The translations under genes and the position numbers were made by a program. Shown here one piece after another: positions 33,331-43,095 of a stretch of 64,000 bases of DNA (positions are counted from its first letter, which is position 1; each line of letters opens with the position of its first letter). Source of the stretch: RGIG1927 sp045546275 (GTDB lineage: Bacteria > Bacillota > Clostridia > UMGS1883); assembly GCA_045546275.1 (NCBI GenBank), contig JAZQCM010000014.1:1-64000 (forward strand), given 5' to 3'. The notes below the pieces were generated by a model. The model made no database searches, was not told the origin of the DNA, and was given only the letters and a program-made list of their open reading frames with translations.

Positions 33331-35418
33331 ATGAGAAAGCTTTTATCACTTGTTTTAGTGGTGGCAATTTTGTTGTCGGTGGGCATTATTTCGCCTCAGG
33401 CGGCGGAAGAAAGCCTTAAGAACACAATTTGCACAATTGAAAACGAAAACGGTTACATTACGCCCTCAGGCGAGGAAAGAGGCAAGGCTCTTACCCTTTC
33501 GGAAACCGCAACAGAGTGGAGAGTTAAGGAGTTTTTGGGCGAAAGCTACTCCTTTGTCGGTGAAACTGATTTTGCCTTTGACGTAAACGGTGCCTCCGTA
33601 AACGAAGGCGTTACTATTATTCAGTGGACTGCAACAGGTGCCAACAACCAAAGATGGACCCTTGAAAAGGCTGAAGGCGGCTATTACATCAAGTCAGTTT
33701 TTTCAAACCTTTATCTTACCGAAACTGACGGCGCTATAACTCAGGAAGCTAAAAACGAAGAATTAAACCAGCTCTGGACAATTAAAGTAACAGGCAAGTT
33801 TGAGCCTGTGGTTGAAAAAATGCTTGAAAGCGATGCGGCAAAGAGCTTGTCGGACTTTAAGTACAAAAGACTTACCGACTTCCTTCTTTCCGGTGGCGAA
33901 TTTAACCTTTTAACCTATGACCAGGCCGAAAAAATGATTAAGGAAAGAGATTATTTCAATCTTTCCTACGATGAGCAGGTACAGTTTGTGGAGGAATGCT
34001 TTAAAATTGAACCCACAAGCCTTATGTACGGCTCCATGGCAACAAAGTTAAAAAGAGATATTACAGCAAAGTTTGTAGGCATTGAAGAAAATGTGTGGCA
34101 GAGCTGGCACGGTATCCCTGAGGAGCCTGCACGCCGTTACGACGTTACAATCACCGACAAGGAAAACGGCGACAGCCACACCTTTAAGTACTATTCCACA
34201 CTTGACAACGACGAGGAATATGCTTTGGTTGTTGGCGAAGCGGTGGCTTGCTTTGAAATGCCTATTGCAAAAACCCTTCACAGATTTATCTACACAAGCA
34301 TGAACACAAGCAGCTGGAACGGTGGCGACAACACAATCTGGAACAACACCGGCTACCGTGGCGATGTTAACAACATGGTGCAGATGTTTGCTCATGAGCT
34401 CGGCCACGTTATGGACAACGGCAGACAGGACAACAATGTGTGGTACAGAGCAATTGCTCAGGACATGGTGCCTGTTACAGGCTACGGCAACACAAACCGT
34501 TGGGAGGATTTGGCTGAATTTTCACGCCTTTACCTTTTAGCTCGTGGTGACCAGTTAAGAATTCAGGCAATTGAAAACACATACCCTGCAAGAACAAAGG
34601 CATATAAAGGCCTTTTGTATGCGGTTGACAATGAGTTTTATAAGGACTATAAGGACGAATACGAAGAAACCTTGTACGCTGTGGGCGACTGGGACAAGAG
34701 CGTGTATGTGACAATTGAATTGGATGGAAAGTTCATGAGAGATGTGGACGGTGAAATTGTATTTACCGACATGAGCAGTGCTTCAAAGGACTGGTACACC
34801 TGGGAAATTTACACACAGAGTGTAGGTCAGAGCGTTGCTAAAAACAAGGCAACAGGAAAGTATTTAGGCGTGAATAACGGTGTGCTTTCACTTGGCGACA
34901 GAGTGAATATAGGTCTTAAGAAAACTGATGGCGGTTACAATCTTGTTGACGCTTCCACAGGCTTTGCAGTGGACAAAAACTTGGCAATTACAATGGAGGA
35001 TGAAGCAGAGTTTACTGTGACAGAGGTTGGAAAGGTTCCCTATGCAGGCGATTACGAAATTGTACTTTCTGTAACAGGCGAAAAGCTTGGCTATGAAGAG
35101 GGTGTTGGCTTAACACTTTCCGACAAGGGCGATGAATGGAACTTTGTGCCTGTTGACAATGGCTGGTATGTTGTGAAGCACAAGGCAACGGGCAAGGTGT
35201 TTGACATTTCCGGCAACAGCACCTTAAGCGGTGCAAGCGCAATACTTTACTCCGCTACAGGCGGCACAAACCAGAACTTTGCACTCGTAAATAACGGCGA
35301 CGGAACATATAAATTCACAGCTCAGCACAGTAACCTGAGCCTTACAAAAACTGAAGAAGGCTTTTGTCAGAGCGCAGGCGAGCTTGGCTTTGTAAACTGG
35401 AAAATTATAAAAAAATAA
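33331..35418 (+). CDS. secreted zinc metallopeptidase with ricin-type lectin domains
   Basis: A 695-residue exported protein. Residues 1-26 are a signal peptide. An N-terminal beta-trefoil (about 30-155) has QxW-type repeats (GANNQRWTLE, ELNQLWTIK). The catalytic part (about 240-450) has HELGH at 355-359 and a downstream EDLAEF with Glu396, a gluzincin-like set. The C-terminal part holds more trefoil-like repeats (GGTNQNFALVNNGDGTYKF). Likely binds glycans and cuts host or mucin glycoproteins. It follows the phage-like element but has its own promoter and no cell-wall anchor. The ATG at 33331 is best spaced from AGGA. Confidence 0.8.
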   Translation: MRKLLSLVLVVAILLSVGIISPQAAEESLKNTICTIENENGYITPSGEERGKALTLSETATEWRVKEFLGESYSFVGETDFAFDVNGASVNEGVTIIQWTATGANNQRWTLEKAEGGYYIKSVFSNLYLTETDGAITQEAKNEELNQLWTIKVTGKFEPVVEKMLESDAAKSLSDFKYKRLTDFLLSGGEFNLLTYDQAEKMIKERDYFNLSYDEQVQFVEECFKIEPTSLMYGSMATKLKRDITAKFVGIEENVWQSWHGIPEEPARRYDVTITDKENGDSHTFKYYSTLDNDEEYALVVGEAVACFEMPIAKTLHRFIYTSMNTSSWNGGDNTIWNNTGYRGDVNNMVQMFAHELGHVMDNGRQDNNVWYRAIAQDMVPVTGYGNTNRWEDLAEFSRLYLLARGDQLRIQAIENTYPARTKAYKGLLYAVDNEFYKDYKDEYEETLYAVGDWDKSVYVTIELDGKFMRDVDGEIVFTDMSSASKDWYTWEIYTQSVGQSVAKNKATGKYLGVNNGVLSLGDRVNIGLKKTDGGYNLVDASTGFAVDKNLAITMEDEAEFTVTEVGKVPYAGDYEIVLSVTGEKLGYEEGVGLTLSDKGDEWNFVPVDNGWYVVKHKATGKVFDISGNSTLSGASAILYSATGGTNQNFALVNNGDGTYKFTAQHSNLSLTKTEEGFCQSAGELGFVNWKIIKK

Positions 35419-35424
35419 TTAAGT

Positions 35425-35456
35425 AATCGGCAGGAATTTTTCCTGCCGATTTTTTG
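35425..35456 (+). terminator. terminator of the metallopeptidase gene
   Basis: AATCGGCAGGAA (35425-35436) with TTCCTGCCGATT (35440-35451), loop TTT, then T-run. Confidence 0.88.
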
Positions 35457-35484
35457 ATGGGATTTTGGAATATAAACCTTGATT

Positions 35485-35512
35485 TTGATTATAAAATATG
35501 ATTAAATATAAT
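35485..35512 (+). promoter_or_regulatory. promoter of glutamine synthetase
   Basis: TTGATT (35485-35490), 16-base spacer, TATAAT (35507-35512), 41 bases before the ATG. Confidence 0.65.
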
Positions 35513-35552
35513 ATAGGTTATTATTGAAAAGTTTCCCATAGGAGGACTTGGT

Positions 35553-37646
35553 ATGATGAATGAAAAGCCTTTAGAGGAGTATTTTGGCTGTAACGTTTTT
35601 TCTGACGATGTTATGCGCGAAATGCTCAGCGAAAAAACATATGAAGAATTTAAAAAGGGCGGACCCTTGAAAAAGGAAATTGCCAACGAAATTGCCGAGG
35701 CTATGAAAAAATGGGCAATGGGAAAGGGGGCTACCCACTATACCCATATATTTATCCCCCTTACGGGTCTTACGGCTGAAAAGCACGACGCTTTTATTAA
35801 CCCCGACCCAAAAACGGGCAAAGCTATTATGGAATTTACAGGTGAACAGCTCATTAAGGGCGAGAGCGATGCGTCAAGCTTTCCCTCCGGCGGTATCCGT
35901 GCAACCTTTGAAGCACGTGGCTACACCGCATGGGACACAACCTCACCTGTTTACTTAAAGGAGGATGCAGCGGGGGTAACGCTGTGCATACCTACTGCTT
36001 TCTGCTCCTACACAGGTGAAGCACTTGACAAAAAAACACCTCTTCTTCGCTCCTGCGATGCATTGGAAAAAGAGGCGCTCAGAGTTTTAAGGCTTTTGGG
36101 CGATAATGAAACAAAAAGAATTATTGCAACAGTTGGCCCTGAGCAGGAGTATTTCTTGGTTTCCAAGGAGCATGTTGAAAAAAGAAAAGATATTAAGATT
36201 ACAGGCAGAACACTTTTCGGTGCACCTGCACCAAAGGGTCAGGAAATGGACGATGCTTACTATGGCTCACTTCGCGAAAACGTTGCCTGCTTTATGAAAG
36301 AGGTTGACCGTGAGCTTTACAAGTTAGGCATTTTTGCGAAAACAAAGCACAACGAGGTTGCGCCCTGTCAGCACGAATTGGCATGTGTTTACACAACTGC
36401 AAACATTGCTGTTGACTCAAACCACATGGTTATGGAAACCTTGAAAAAGTGTGCTGAGCACTACGGCTTGGTGTGTCTTCTTCACGAAAAGCCCTTTAAG
36501 GGTCTTAACGGCTCAGGCAAGCACAACAACTGGGCAATCAGCACCGACACGGGAAAGAATTTGTTAAAGCCCGGCAAGGACCCCATACATAACATTGAAT
36601 TTTTGGTGTTCCTGGCTGCAACCATGGAAGCGGTTTCCGTTTATGGCGGTCTTTTGCGTGCTTCGGCTGCAAACGCATCAAACGACCACCGCTTAGGCGG
36701 CAACGAAGCGCCTCCCTGCATTATATCCATGTTTTTGGGCGATGCCTTGAACATGGTGGTTGAAAGTATTATCCGTGGCGACGAAAAGGTGAGCTTGGAT
36801 AGAGGCACGGTAGATTTAGGTGCATCCACACTTCCTGAGCTTAAAAAGGACGACACCGACAGAAACAGAACAAGTCCATTTGCATTTACAGGCAATAAGT
36901 TCGAGTTCAGAACAGTTGGCTCATCTGCTTCAATTGCGGTGCCCAACACTGTTATTAATACAACTGTGGCAAAGTGTTTGAAGAGCATTTCCGAAAAAAT
37001 TGAAAATGCCGAAAACAAAAAAGAAGCTGCAAGAGAAGCTGTGAGGGAAATATTTAAAAAGCACTATCCCAAAATTGTGTTCAACGGCAACGGCTACAGC
37101 CTGGACTGGATGGAGGAAGCAAAAAAGCGTGGACTTCCCTGCCTTAAGGACTCTATTGATGCTTTTGGTGAATTTACAAAGGAAGAAAGCATTAAAATGT
37201 TTGAGGAAATGGGCGTGTACACCCGTGCCGAGCTTGAAAGCCGTTACGAAATCCGAATGGAAAAGTACTTTAAGATTAATAACTACGAGTGCCTCACAAT
37301 GCTGGGAATGGCAAGGCAGGAAATATTGCCTGCAATAAGTGAGTATCTTAACTACCTTGCAACCTCCGTAAAGAGCATGACCCAGCTTGGCTTGGATGCT
37401 GTTGTTGAACGAGACATTATTTTCCGCATAAAGCCCTTGTATGAAAAGCTTTATGCCACAACTGCAAAGTTTGAGGTTGAAATTGAAAAGGCTGAGGCAA
37501 TGAACATTCTTGATGGTGCAAAGTACATGCACGAGGTTGTGCTGCCCTTGGCAAACGAGCTTCGTGACTATGCCGACTCCATTGAACCCATGATTTCAAA
37601 GGACTACTGGCCCATGCCCACTTATACCGACATTTTATTCTATTAA
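35553..37646 (+). CDS. glnN: glutamine synthetase type III
   Basis: A 697-residue type III glutamine synthetase (ATP + glutamate + ammonia to glutamine), a dodecameric cytoplasmic enzyme typical of Bacteroidetes and gut Clostridia. Signatures seen: FPSGGIRATFEARGYTAWD, VGPEQEYFLVS, KHNEVAPCQHELA, NNWAISTDTG and ANASNDHRLGGNEAPP. Length is that of GSIII and much longer than GSI. Single gene with its own promoter and terminator; the ATG at 35553 lies 6 bases after AGGAGG. An ATG at 35556 is also possible. Confidence 0.95.
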   Translation: MMNEKPLEEYFGCNVFSDDVMREMLSEKTYEEFKKGGPLKKEIANEIAEAMKKWAMGKGATHYTHIFIPLTGLTAEKHDAFINPDPKTGKAIMEFTGEQLIKGESDASSFPSGGIRATFEARGYTAWDTTSPVYLKEDAAGVTLCIPTAFCSYTGEALDKKTPLLRSCDALEKEALRVLRLLGDNETKRIIATVGPEQEYFLVSKEHVEKRKDIKITGRTLFGAPAPKGQEMDDAYYGSLRENVACFMKEVDRELYKLGIFAKTKHNEVAPCQHELACVYTTANIAVDSNHMVMETLKKCAEHYGLVCLLHEKPFKGLNGSGKHNNWAISTDTGKNLLKPGKDPIHNIEFLVFLAATMEAVSVYGGLLRASAANASNDHRLGGNEAPPCIISMFLGDALNMVVESIIRGDEKVSLDRGTVDLGASTLPELKKDDTDRNRTSPFAFTGNKFEFRTVGSSASIAVPNTVINTTVAKCLKSISEKIENAENKKEAAREAVREIFKKHYPKIVFNGNGYSLDWMEEAKKRGLPCLKDSIDAFGEFTKEESIKMFEEMGVYTRAELESRYEIRMEKYFKINNYECLTMLGMARQEILPAISEYLNYLATSVKSMTQLGLDAVVERDIIFRIKPLYEKLYATTAKFEVEIEKAEAMNILDGAKYMHEVVLPLANELRDYADSIEPMISKDYWPMPTYTDILFY

Positions 37647-37648
37647 TA

Positions 37649-37685
37649 AAAAAGGATTTGGAGAATTGTTTCCAAATCCTTTTTA
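37649..37685 (+). terminator. terminator of glutamine synthetase
   Basis: AAAGGATTTGGA (37651-37662) with TCCAAATCCTTT (37671-37682), followed by T residues. Confidence 0.85.
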
Positions 37686-37786
37686 GTTTGTTCACACATT
37701 GCATTTGAGGCGTTCAAAAATATGTGTAATAATTTAAGTGAGTGGTGAATATAATGAAATGTTTGGATTTTTAAGGAGGACAGAAA

Positions 37787-38410
37787 ATGTTAAAAGAAGC
37801 CACTAATGCTGTTTATTACGACTTTTACGGTGAAAGGCTTTTGCACCTTGAAGCGGTTATTGAAAAAATGCTCGAAAGAATAGGAGATATAGAGAAAAAA
37901 AGGGAAAGCCAGGGCTTAAGAAAGCTCAGCGACAATGTACGCTACAGAATAAAAAGCCCCGAAAGCATGAAAAACAAGCTGAAAAAAAGGGGCTTTCCAA
38001 TTTCGTGTGAATCTGCAATGGTTAACGTGAACGATGCTGCAGGGATAAGGATTATTTGCCCATATATTGACGATGTTTACCTTATGGCAAAAAGTATTGC
38101 TTCACATAGCGACATTACCCTTTGCGAGGTGAAGGACTACATTAAAAACCCCAAGGAAAACGGCTACCGAAGCTACCACATGATAATTGAAACCCCTATT
38201 TTCCACAACGGGCAAACGCAGTTTGTAAAATGTGAAATACAAATAAGAAGCATGGTAATGAATTCCTGGGCAAGTGCGGAGCATCAGTTAAGGTACAAAA
38301 ATAGCTCACTGAGTGACGAAAAGCAAATTGAGCTACTTAAAAAATGTGCCGAGGAAATGCTTAAAATCGACTATTCCATGATGAAAATAAGAGACATGAT
38401 GACCAAATAA
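37787..38410 (+). CDS. relQ: small alarmone synthetase RelQ-like
   Basis: A 207-residue single-domain (p)ppGpp synthetase. RVKSPES-type RIKSPESMKNKLKKRG, NDAAGIRIICPYIDDVY, KNPKENGYRSYHMII and CEIQIRSMVMNSWASAEHQL are the synthetase motifs; there is no HD hydrolase domain. It makes alarmone from ATP and GTP/GDP under stress. Monocistronic, AAGGAGG site, TATAAT at 37750-37755. Confidence 0.92.
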   Translation: MLKEATNAVYYDFYGERLLHLEAVIEKMLERIGDIEKKRESQGLRKLSDNVRYRIKSPESMKNKLKKRGFPISCESAMVNVNDAAGIRIICPYIDDVYLMAKSIASHSDITLCEVKDYIKNPKENGYRSYHMIIETPIFHNGQTQFVKCEIQIRSMVMNSWASAEHQLRYKNSSLSDEKQIELLKKCAEEMLKIDYSMMKIRDMMTK

Positions 38411-38437
38411 AAACTCAGCCGTGCTGAGTTTTTTTCA
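38408..38437 (+). terminator. terminator of relQ
   Basis: AAACTCAGC (38411-38419), loop CGT, GCTGAGTTT (38423-38431), then T-run. Confidence 0.85.
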
Positions 38438-38440
38438 TGG

Positions 38441-38469
38441 TTGAAATATGTGTTATTTTAAAGTATAAT
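38441..38469 (+). promoter_or_regulatory. promoter of rimM-trmD-addB
   Basis: TTGAAA (38441-38446), 17-base spacer, TATAAT (38464-38469), 30 bases before the rimM start. Confidence 0.75.
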
Positions 38470-38498
38470 AAAATAAAGATTTTTTGGAGGCGAAGAAA

Positions 38499-38987
38499 AT
38501 GATTGAAGTTATGAAAATTATAAATACACATGGTGTTAAGGGCGAAATGAAGGCACTTTTTTATGCGGATTCACCCCTTTTCTTTAAAAAAGTAAAAACC
38601 CTTTACGACAAAAAGGGCAATCCTTTTACCATAACAGGCATCCGTGACGGAAAAAACTGCCTTCTTGTTACAATTGAAGGCATCCAGGACATGAACGGTG
38701 CAGAAAGAATGAAAAATGTGTCACTTTTTGCAAAAAGAGAGGATTTTCCTCCTCTTCCCAAGGGCGAATATTATCTTATAGACCTTATTGGACTTGAAGC
38801 TGAAACAGTTGACGGCGAAAAAATAGGCGAAGTAGTTGACGTTCTGGAAAAGGCGGCACAAAACCTTTTAGTTATTAAAAACGGGGACAAGGAAATTTTA
38901 ATTCCCAAGTGCGACGCTTTTGTGGACAGAGTTGACTTGGACGAAAAGAAAATTTACATTACACCCATTGAAGGATTGATAGACTGA
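38499..38987 (+). CDS. rimM: 16S rRNA processing protein RimM
   Basis: A 162-residue 30S maturation factor. N-terminal RimM barrel (IEVMKIINTHGVKGEMKALFY) and C-terminal PRC-like domain (GEYYLIDLIGLEAETVDGE to VLEKAAQNLLVIKNG, ILIPKCDAFV). The ATG at 38499 follows GGAGG by 8 bases. Precedes trmD as in most bacteria; its last base is the first base of the trmD ATG region (TGATG). Confidence 0.95.
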   Translation: MIEVMKIINTHGVKGEMKALFYADSPLFFKKVKTLYDKKGNPFTITGIRDGKNCLLVTIEGIQDMNGAERMKNVSLFAKREDFPPLPKGEYYLIDLIGLEAETVDGEKIGEVVDVLEKAAQNLLVIKNGDKEILIPKCDAFVDRVDLDEKKIYITPIEGLID

Positions 38988-39721
38988 TGAAGTTTTCGGT
39001 ATTGACGCTTTTTCCCGAAATGTTTGAATCTGTTTTAGGGGAAAGCATAATTGGACGAGCCTTAAAAAAAGGTGTTCTTGAAACTGAATATGTAAACATC
39101 CGCGACTTTTCCGAAGGCAACTACCGCCGTGTTGACGACTACCCCTACGGTGCAGGAGGCGGTATGGTTATGCAGCCAATGCCCATTTACAAGGCTTATC
39201 AGTCTGTAAAGGGTGAAAATAAGCCCTATGTAATTTACATGTCGCCACAGGGAAATGTGTTTGACCAGAAAAAGGCAATTGAGCTTTCAAAAATGGAGCA
39301 CGTTGTGATACTTTGCGGTCACTATGAGGGCGTTGACGAAAGAATTATTGAAGAAATTGTTGACGAGGAAATTTCAGTTGGTGACTATGTTTTAACAGGC
39401 GGGGAGCTTCCTGCCATGATTGTTATTGACGCAACTGCAAGAATGTGCGAGGGCACCCTTGACTCCAACGAAACCATGGAGGTTGAAAGCCATTACAATA
39501 ACCTTTTGGAGTACCCTCAGTACACTCGCCCTGTTGATTTTTTGGGAAGAAAGGTTCCGGATATTTTACTGTCGGGGCACCATGCAAAAATTGAAGCATG
39601 GCGACGTGAGCAAAGCCTTATCAGGACAAAGTTAAAGCGCCCCGATTTATTGAAAAAAGCCGAAATAACCGACAAAGAAAAAGAAATGCTTAAAAAAGTA
39701 AGAAGGAAAAGGAAAAAATAA
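38987..39721 (+). CDS. trmD: tRNA (guanosine(37)-N1)-methyltransferase TrmD
   Basis: A 244-residue SPOUT methyltransferase that methylates G37 in tRNAs with G36. The trefoil-knot SAM site is seen in YMSPQGNVFDQKKAIEL, LCGHYEGVDERI and the ISVGDYVLTGGELPAMI segment. Overlaps rimM upstream and addB downstream (TAATG), so the three genes are coupled. rplS, which often follows trmD, is not here. Confidence 0.96.
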   Translation: MKFSVLTLFPEMFESVLGESIIGRALKKGVLETEYVNIRDFSEGNYRRVDDYPYGAGGGMVMQPMPIYKAYQSVKGENKPYVIYMSPQGNVFDQKKAIELSKMEHVVILCGHYEGVDERIIEEIVDEEISVGDYVLTGGELPAMIVIDATARMCEGTLDSNETMEVESHYNNLLEYPQYTRPVDFLGRKVPDILLSGHHAKIEAWRREQSLIRTKLKRPDLLKKAEITDKEKEMLKKVRRKRKK

Positions 39722-42700
39722 TGCTGAGAATTGTTACAGGCAGAAGCGGAAGCGGAAAAAGCGAAACCCTTATAAGCCTCATGAAAAAAACCGAAAAAGC
39801 AATATATATTGTGCCTGAGCAGTACAGCTTTGCGGCAGAAAAGAAAATCACCCATGCATTTAAGGTAAGCGGCATGGGTAATCCTTCTGTTTACAGCTTA
39901 AGGCGACTCGCCTATTTTCTTGAAGAAAAAAGCGGCGGACGAAAAATAAGCGACATTACCCCCACCGGCAAGGTAATGGTTTTAGGCGACATTGTGCGGA
40001 AAAACGCTGACGACTTAACCTTGTATGGCGGTGCGGCAAAGCGTGGGGACATGGCAAGTGAATCGGCTGTGATTGTAACAACCTTAAAGCAGTATAATGT
40101 TACAACTGAAAAGCTTGAAAATGCCATTGACAAAACAAAAAACCACCTTTTAAAGAAAAAGCTCACCGACTGCATGACAATTAAAAATGCCTACGACAAG
40201 TTTTTGTCGGAAGGCTACCGTGATGCGGACGATGTTCTGGAAAATTTAAGACAAAACATTGAAAACACGCCTTACCTTTGCGATGCCCACATTTTTATCG
40301 ACTCCTTCACCGCCTTCACACCTTTGGAATACAAGGTGATTGAAAGCATGCTCAAAAGGTGCAAAAGCGTGAGTGTTGCTCTCACCATTGCCCAAAGCGG
40401 TGACGAATTTGTAACAAGCAAAAGAACAAAGGCGCACCTTGAAGCCATTGCAAAAAACCTTGGAATGCCCTTTGTGGAGGAAATTGAGTTAAAGGGCAGT
40501 ATGTACACTGCTTCTGACGAATTAAAGATAGTGGAAAAGAGCTTTTTCAAGGACGAAAGGGCTATATTTCCCGAAAAAACAGACAAGGTTAAAATTTATT
40601 GTGCCAAAAATAAATACAACGAGGCAGTTGCCGCAGCAAGGCAGGTTGAAGCCTTGTGCCGTGATTATGGCTATCGTTACAAGGACATTGCCATTATGGC
40701 AAGAGATATGGCAAACTACGAAAAAGAGCTTGTTCGTGCCTTCGAAAGGTTTGACATTCCCTTATTCATGGACAAAAAAACTCCACTTTCTTCCGAAGCG
40801 GCGGCAATTTTCTTAACCTTTGCCATAAGGATAATTTCCCATGGCTGGAAGAATGAGTATGTGTTTGCATACATGAAAACAGCCTTTTCGCCACTTAGTG
40901 CCAATGAAGCGGACATGCTGGAGGACTACTGTCTGAAGGCTTTTGTTAGAGCACGTGACTGGAAAATGGAAGAAAACTGGGACATGAAGCCCTTTTTTAA
41001 CGAAGCTGACGAGGTTGATTTGGATTATCTTCAAAAGGTTGACTTGTACCGAAGAAGGCTTGTGGAGCCTATTATAAAGCTTGAAGAAAAAATAAAGGGC
41101 AAGCACCGAGGACGGGAAATGGCAATTGCATTTTACGAATTTATGACCGATTGCCGTATTGAAGAAAAAATACAGGAAAAAAGCGAATACTTAAAAACCA
41201 TTGGTCAGGGGGATCTGGCAAGCCGCATGAAGCAGGTGTATGCCCTTTTAATCGGCGTGCTTGAAAGCTTTGACGGCGCATTTAAAGACAAAAAGCTTTC
41301 GGCTGAGGAATTTTTGTCAATTCTTCTAATTGGCATGGAAAGCGTGGAAATAGGCATTATTCCTTCAACCACCGACTCGGTTTGTGCAGGCAGTATTGAC
41401 CGTGCAAGAGGTCACGGTGCAAGAGCTGTTATAGTAATTGGTGCAAACGAGGGAGTGTTCCCCAAAAGCAGTAAGGAGTCGGGCATTTTTACCGATGCGG
41501 AAAAAAAGGAGCTTTTGCAATACTCCATTGAGCTTCCCCCTGATAACGAGGGCAAAATTTTCATGGAGGAAAGTCTTGTTTACAGTGCACTTACCTGTGC
41601 TGCTGAAAGGCTTTATGTAAGCTATTCTGTAAACGAAGAGGGCTCAAAGGAAAGCACCTTTGTAAAAACCTTACAGGAGGTTTTCCCCAACTGCGAAAAG
41701 CTAAGCGAAAAAGCTCATATTAATGACATTGAAAAAATAAACGGCGCAAAGAGCACCTTTGAGGACTTTTTGTCGGCCTATGCCGCCATGAAAAAGGGCG
41801 GTGAGCTGTCGGATGAGTTTTTAACAGCTTTAGATTACTACAAAAACCACCCCTACTGGAAAGAAAAGCTTAAAGAGGTGGATGAGTACACAAGCTATGA
41901 AAACAGAACGGAAATTATCCGTAATGAGCTTATAAAATCAAGATACGGCGACAGCATTTACACAAGTGTGTCAAGTCTTGAAAAGTATTCACAGTGCCCG
42001 TTTTCCTATTTTGCATCCGTTACCCTTTCCTTAAAGGAAAGAAAAGAGCTTCAGGTTACAGGTGCAGACAGCGGTAGTTTCCTTCACGAATTTGTGGACA
42101 TGTTCGGCAAAACTCTTCAGGAGGATGGCAGAACATGGCGTGATGCGGACTATAAATACATTGACGAAAAAACCGAGGAAATTACACTTGAGCTTTTAAA
42201 GGGGGTAAACAAGCACCTTCTTGAAACCTCGCCAAGGGTAAGACACCTTTTTGCACAATTGAAGCGCATTGCAAAACGAAGCGTTACCGTACTTTGCGAG
42301 CACATGAAAAAAGGCAAATTTGAGCCACTGGGCTACGAAATTGTTTTTGACGAAAAGGGCAGGTTCAAGCCGCTTACAATCCACCTTCCCACAGGGCAGA
42401 GCGTGAGACTTCGTGGCAGAATTGACAGAGCAGATTTACTGCAAACCCAAAACGGAAAGTACGTAAGAATTATTGACTACAAGAGCGGTGAAAAGAGCTT
42501 TTCACTTTCAAACATTTACAACGGCTTTGATTTGCAGCTTGCAGTGTATCTAAATGCAATTTGCGAAAACGGCAACTACAAAAGTGCAGGCATGCTGTAT
42601 TTCCGCATTGACGACCCCATTGTTGACGGCAAGGTTGACATGGACGAGAAAAAAGCAAAAGCTGAATTTGACAAAGCCTTCAAAATGAGTGGCCTTGTTC

Positions 42701-43074
42701 TGGCAGACGATGAAATTTTAGAGGCAATGGACGTGGATTTTGCAGCAGGCAGTAATATAATTCCTGTTAAGAAAAAATCAGGCGGTGACTACAACATGAA
42801 CGTGTCCTCCGTTGCAACAGAGCAGGAATTTGAAGCCATAAAGAAAAATGTAACAAAAACCGTAAAAAAGCTTGCAAGCGAAATTTTAAAGGGCGAAAAT
42901 GCCATATGGCCTGTGCGTGGGGCATGCAAATGGTGCCAAATGAAAGCCTTTTGCAATTTTGACCTTTCCCTTAAAGGTTGCAAATATAAAAACGTGCCCA
43001 AAATAAACGACAAGGACGCTCTTTTGAAAATGCTGACAGAAGAAAAAATGGTACAAGAAAAGGTTCAGGAATAA
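39721..43074 (+). CDS. addB: helicase-exonuclease AddAB, subunit AddB
   Basis: A 1117-residue AddB. N-terminal Walker A GRSGSGKSETL, UvrD-like core and a C-terminal PD-(D/E)XK nuclease domain (IIDYKSGEKSFSL). The four cysteines of the iron-sulfur staple are visible at 759, 1069, 1072 and 1078 (CPFSYF and CKWCQMKAFC). It resects double-strand breaks with AddA. The addA gene that normally follows is not in this window; a convergent aminotransferase stands there. TAA lies in the loop of the terminator. Confidence 0.93.
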   Translation: MLRIVTGRSGSGKSETLISLMKKTEKAIYIVPEQYSFAAEKKITHAFKVSGMGNPSVYSLRRLAYFLEEKSGGRKISDITPTGKVMVLGDIVRKNADDLTLYGGAAKRGDMASESAVIVTTLKQYNVTTEKLENAIDKTKNHLLKKKLTDCMTIKNAYDKFLSEGYRDADDVLENLRQNIENTPYLCDAHIFIDSFTAFTPLEYKVIESMLKRCKSVSVALTIAQSGDEFVTSKRTKAHLEAIAKNLGMPFVEEIELKGSMYTASDELKIVEKSFFKDERAIFPEKTDKVKIYCAKNKYNEAVAAARQVEALCRDYGYRYKDIAIMARDMANYEKELVRAFERFDIPLFMDKKTPLSSEAAAIFLTFAIRIISHGWKNEYVFAYMKTAFSPLSANEADMLEDYCLKAFVRARDWKMEENWDMKPFFNEADEVDLDYLQKVDLYRRRLVEPIIKLEEKIKGKHRGREMAIAFYEFMTDCRIEEKIQEKSEYLKTIGQGDLASRMKQVYALLIGVLESFDGAFKDKKLSAEEFLSILLIGMESVEIGIIPSTTDSVCAGSIDRARGHGARAVIVIGANEGVFPKSSKESGIFTDAEKKELLQYSIELPPDNEGKIFMEESLVYSALTCAAERLYVSYSVNEEGSKESTFVKTLQEVFPNCEKLSEKAHINDIEKINGAKSTFEDFLSAYAAMKKGGELSDEFLTALDYYKNHPYWKEKLKEVDEYTSYENRTEIIRNELIKSRYGDSIYTSVSSLEKYSQCPFSYFASVTLSLKERKELQVTGADSGSFLHEFVDMFGKTLQEDGRTWRDADYKYIDEKTEEITLELLKGVNKHLLETSPRVRHLFAQLKRIAKRSVTVLCEHMKKGKFEPLGYEIVFDEKGRFKPLTIHLPTGQSVRLRGRIDRADLLQTQNGKYVRIIDYKSGEKSFSLSNIYNGFDLQLAVYLNAICENGNYKSAGMLYFRIDDPIVDGKVDMDEKKAKAEFDKAFKMSGLVLADDEILEAMDVDFAAGSNIIPVKKKSGGDYNMNVSSVATEQEFEAIKKNVTKTVKKLASEILKGENAIWPVRGACKWCQMKAFCNFDLSLKGCKYKNVPKINDKDALLKMLTEEKMVQEKVQE

Positions 43075-43088
43075 TCCTGAACCTTTTA
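43058..43088. terminator. bidirectional terminator between addB and the aminotransferase
   Basis: Thirteen-base perfect stem AAAAGGTTCAGGA (43058-43070) with TCCTGAACCTTTT (43075-43087). The loop ATAA contains the addB stop codon. It serves both convergent genes. Confidence 0.85.
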
Positions 43089-43095
43089 AATTGCT

